Below, piece by piece: positions 18,487 to 21,480 of a DNA stretch of 21,480 nucleotides. A program made the position numbers and the translations under genes. Under the pieces are notes generated by a model. That model did no database searches. It was not told where the DNA came from and saw only the letters and a list, made by a program, of their open reading frames with translations. Position 1 is the first letter of the stretch. Each line of letters starts with the position of its first letter. This DNA is from Apostichopus parvimensis (lineage: Eukaryota > Echinodermata > Holothuroidea > Aspidochirotida > Stichopodidae), in assembly GCA_000934455.1 (NCBI GenBank), contig KN882543.1, positions 51,740 to 73,219 on the forward strand, written 5' to 3'.

Positions 18487-18778
18487 GTACTATATCAGTA
18501 GACACTTTTGAGTCTGTCAATTTGTTAATTTCAATAATTTAAATGTCACCAGTATTCCCCCCTCCCCTCCCCCTCCCCTCCCCCTAATTTAGAATGCTAA
18601 AATGTTTGGCTAAACAGTGCTCCTACAAAAGTGCTCCTACAAATTACTCCCAGATATATAGAAGGATCAGAGTCTGTGATAGGTACAGATGCTCTTGAGG
18701 ATGGCAGTATAATGCTTACATTTCAAACTTTTGAGTACAAGAGTAATCAGCCTTTATTGGACTTTCTATGATATTTGG

Positions 18779-18826
18779 AAGGAGAGGAAGGGTGGGTGGG
18801 GGAGGGGAGGGGCAGGGAGGGGGAAA
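18779..18826. repeat. G-run-rich tract
   Basis: Repeated GGGTGGG, GGGGAGGGGAGG and GGGAGGGGG on the plus strand give potential G-quadruplex sequence. No gene is present. Confidence 0.75.
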
Positions 18827-20910
18827 TACTGATGACTTTGGAATATATTATGTTCTTCTTTGCAATGTTGTTTGATGCTAAAACTCTCATAACGTTGTAC
18901 ATCAAAAAAACTTTCTGTAGCTTGACATGAAGAAAAGTTTCATTTAAATAGTTAAGTGGAAGTTGAAAATTTTTCAATATGCTTTGTACATGTTGTATAC
19001 AGTTTGTGCATAGTTAGTTTACTAGATCCACTGTACACCCATTGTAGACTCAGCAGTAAAGAGAGAGAGAGAGAACAGTGCTGGATTGTAGTTGGATCCC
19101 ACTGTCTGCAATATAATGGAACTCCAAAGCATCCTTACTGTACATAGCAACCATTAACCTCACACTACCTGGTACTGTCAATGTACAACCTCAGACATTT
19201 TCCACTGCAAATGTGTACTAAAAGAACATTCAACATTGCTACATATTTCTGGTCAGATCATTCACATGTATGTTACAGTATAAATGTACTGTGTTTATAT
19301 ACTTTGTGTTTATGCACTGTGATTCGAACAGTACTGTATATATGACAAACCCTCTTTATCAGGCTTAATTTCCAAAAATTTAATAATGTGTGACAAATTT
19401 CGTCACTTCCAAGAATTTCTGTCCATATCCACAATCACTAAATATATATGCACGGTACCCTTAACTAATACTGTATTTATCTCCATAAGAGCAGATATTC
19501 ACCACTATACAGATTATGCAACATATAAATAGTGTATAGACTCAGTACAGGTATATTTATCAAGTGAATTAAATATCTGGTAAATTCATAAACAAGTACA
19601 TTAAATTAATGAAATGAAATGCCACCACAACAGTGAAAGCCCAGTACCATTGCAACCCACCGAGTGTTGAATCTCGACGAAATGGCTAAGAGAGAATTTT
19701 CTGAAGTCTTTTTTAAGTAGTGAGAATATGATTCTTTATCCTATAAATATCCCTGTGGCTGTTAACTGAACCCCGGGCCCTGAAAATGTAACCCCTTGAA
19801 GCCTCTATTCCTCCCCCTCCCCCTCCCATGGTTTCACCAACATACACAAAACATGATATAGTATTGACATTCTAATGGCTGCAGTATGGTGTTTCAAGAA
19901 AAGTTATTTCACATTTCATACTAACTATAAATCCGGAATAAAAAATGCTCTTTTTCTTGAATTGTATGTACAACTTTATTGTACTTGCTTTCAGTTTTGA
20001 ATAAACTCAAATGTAACACAACAAAAATGAAAAATTTGTAACCAAACCATAAAAAGTACAAAAACAAAGCAAAGCAAATCAAATTAAATCAAATCCCCCC
20101 AAAATATGAGAATAAGCACAGAGCAACCTGACTGAAACTATCAAAGAATCGGAATATTGATCGCTTGGTCAAACTCTGACGTTATTACTATGACACAGAT
20201 GGCAAAAAAGGGTATTTTTGGCAAAAAGATGACAAAGGGATATCAACACGGATTTGTCACATGCTTTTGTTTTCCCTTCTATGCCTCGTTATTAAACACA
20301 TTCGTTTCCCTACCCCTTGATAAAGAGGTGTTGCAAACAATATCGATTGATAAGAACTTATGACAATGCATAATAGAGTATCAGTCATTTACAAACAAAC
20401 AGATCCATAAGGAGTGCTACTTTGGAGCTTTCAGGGTTAAAATTTTACAACTTTTTTCTTTTGTCAGCGGTTCGGAAAGGTGTCTGACGTGACGTGTGTT
20501 CGGGTGCCTGCCGTGAGCACATATCTAAATTGCGTGTTTGATATTATTTTCAAAATAGTTACTTGACCCCAAGGATGTAAAACAGGAGCAAAATGGGAAA
20601 CTAGTGCAAAAATAGTACTTTACCACCCAGAAAATAAAAAATAAAAAAGGTCAAAGTTATTTAGACATTGATCACCTGTTCCTGATCTGGTCGGTCTAGT
20701 GATTATATTACAATTTACAGATGGGTATAAAATTGAGACTATTTTCCATATATTACCCTGTTATTCTGTGGCATGCTACTGTATCATTTTAGTAGAGGTT
20801 TGAGGCATACATCAATAGTTTCCAGTCTGGAATTTATATTCAGTGCTCAAATTTGTTTGTAGCATTCAGGTTAAGAATTTAGTTTCTCATTAAATAACTG
20901 AGGTACGGCT

Positions 20911-21270
20911 ATGTGCTATATCAAGTGTGCAACTATCCTAAGCTACTTTAAAGCAGCATTCAGAGATTCATTTAACTTCAAGACTCATACTTCTAAACCT
21001 ACACACCATTGTCTATATCAAATATGAAACTATCCTAAGCTACTTTAAAGCAGCATTCAGGGATTCATAACTCTTCAAGACTCATACTACTAAACCTACA
21101 CACCATTGGCTATATCAAATATGAAAAGTTCTATCCTAAGCTACTTTAAAGCAGCATTCAGAGATTCATTTCACTTCAAGACTCATACTTCTACACCTAC
21201 ACCATTGACAATATTAAAAATGAAACTATCCTAAGCTCATTTAAAGCGCAAATTCAGGATTTAATTGAGG
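20911..21270. repeat. ~97-bp tandem repeat, about 3.5 copies
   Basis: A unit beginning around ACTATCCTAAGCTACTTTAA and including AGCAGCATTCAG, TTCAAGACTCATACT and ACACCATTG recurs with spacings of about 97, 101 and 95 bp. The last copy is truncated and diverged (CTCATTTAAAGCGCAAATTC). The unit shows no coding signal. Confidence 0.9.
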
Positions 21271-21480
21271 TCTTAATTTTTCACAAGACCCAATCATAGC
21301 CACAGCCAGACCACATGATATATATAGCTCCTTTAAAGTATGTAGTATGCACCAAGTGAACTAAGAATACACTACGTTTCCCCATATAAAAAACAGGACA
21401 TCTTTCATTTCAGCTCCCTAATTAAAAGTGCAATTTACACGATTAAGCTTGTTCTCCCTCACTACCTTATGCTGACACCC

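Larger units (their letters stand above)
18268..21480. other. 3.2 kb upstream of the transmembrane exon; no exon recognised
   Basis: In transcript order this precedes the transmembrane exon, so it should be intron or 5' region. It contains purine-rich simple sequence (18405-18486), G/C-run patches (18558-18586, 18780-18826, 19811-19828), a GA microsatellite (19059-19073), a small CpG patch around 20467-20520 with TGACGTGACGTG, and the ~97-bp tandem repeat at the right end. I searched the minus strand for ectodomain exons and found none that I can support. Confidence 0.6.

Noticed and set aside
19150..19220. Possible 37-nt mini-exon of the ectodomain on the minus strand (acceptor TTTGCAG, donor CAG|GTAGTG)
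   Set aside because: Its only open frame ends two bases into a codon, which does not fit the phase-0 start of the transmembrane exon, and the peptide is not recognisable.
1..21480. CRISPR array, prokaryotic operon, viral or toxin locus
   Set aside because: The regular repeats lack unique spacers, there are no bacterial-style genes, and all supported coding sequence is a spliced animal phosphatase.

Overview
The window is animal nuclear DNA: AT-rich, mostly non-coding, with short exons separated by kilobase-scale GT-AG introns, tRNA-derived SINEs, a minisatellite, microsatellites and long poly-G/poly-C and purine/pyrimidine tracts. These features suit a marine invertebrate, possibly an echinoderm or another non-vertebrate deuterostome. 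The taxon is only a guess.

One gene explains all the coding signal I can support. It lies on the minus strand and runs from right to left across most of the window. Eight exons (18157-18267, 16949-17151, 14442-14525, 9588-9687, 5849-6004, 4780-4917, 1754-1867, 1253-1413) join with fully compatible phases into about 355 codons. They encode the membrane-anchoring half and most of the catalytic domain of a receptor-type protein tyrosine phosphatase of the KIM family (PTPRR/PTPN5/PTPN7 in vertebrates). Because a transmembrane segment is present, it is most like PTPRR. In order, the protein has the end of the ectodomain, a transmembrane helix, a Cys-rich juxtamembrane stretch, the kinase-interaction motif (LQE-RR...SLTLD), the specificity segment with a Ser-Pro site, the KNRY loop, the DYINAN block, the QGP block, the WPD loop and the start of the signature loop (VHC). 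The rest of the signature and the 3' end lie beyond the left edge. Most of the ectodomain and the promoter lie beyond the right edge.

Layout from left to right: a left intron carrying about 27 copies of a 24-bp minisatellite that stops some 13 bp from a splice donor (586-1238); the WPD and C-terminal KIM-PTP exons (1253-1867), the latter bracketed by 70-bp direct repeats; two core PTP exons (4780-6004); a 3.6-kb intron; the pre-catalytic helix exon (9588-9687); a 4.75-kb intron with two SINEs, a pyrimidine-rich minisatellite, a CpG-rich patch and an inverted copy of the 1.9-kb-region repeat; the KIM exon (14442-14525) preceded in the transcript by a 260-bp pyrimidine tract; the juxtamembrane exon (16949-17151), whose 3' end and splice donor are present three times in tandem (16547-17026); a SINE at 17235; the transmembrane exon (18157-18267); and 3.2 kb with no recognised exon but a ~97-bp tandem repeat at its far end.

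The most noteworthy points are the recent triplication of a coding exon's 3' end and donor right where the MAP-kinase docking motif is encoded; the symmetrical 84-nt exon that holds most of that motif and could be skipped in frame; the minisatellite abutting the donor of the catalytic-cysteine exon; a Tyr-to-Arg change in the DYINANYI block; and two SINE families. I see no bacterial, CRISPR-like or viral system here.
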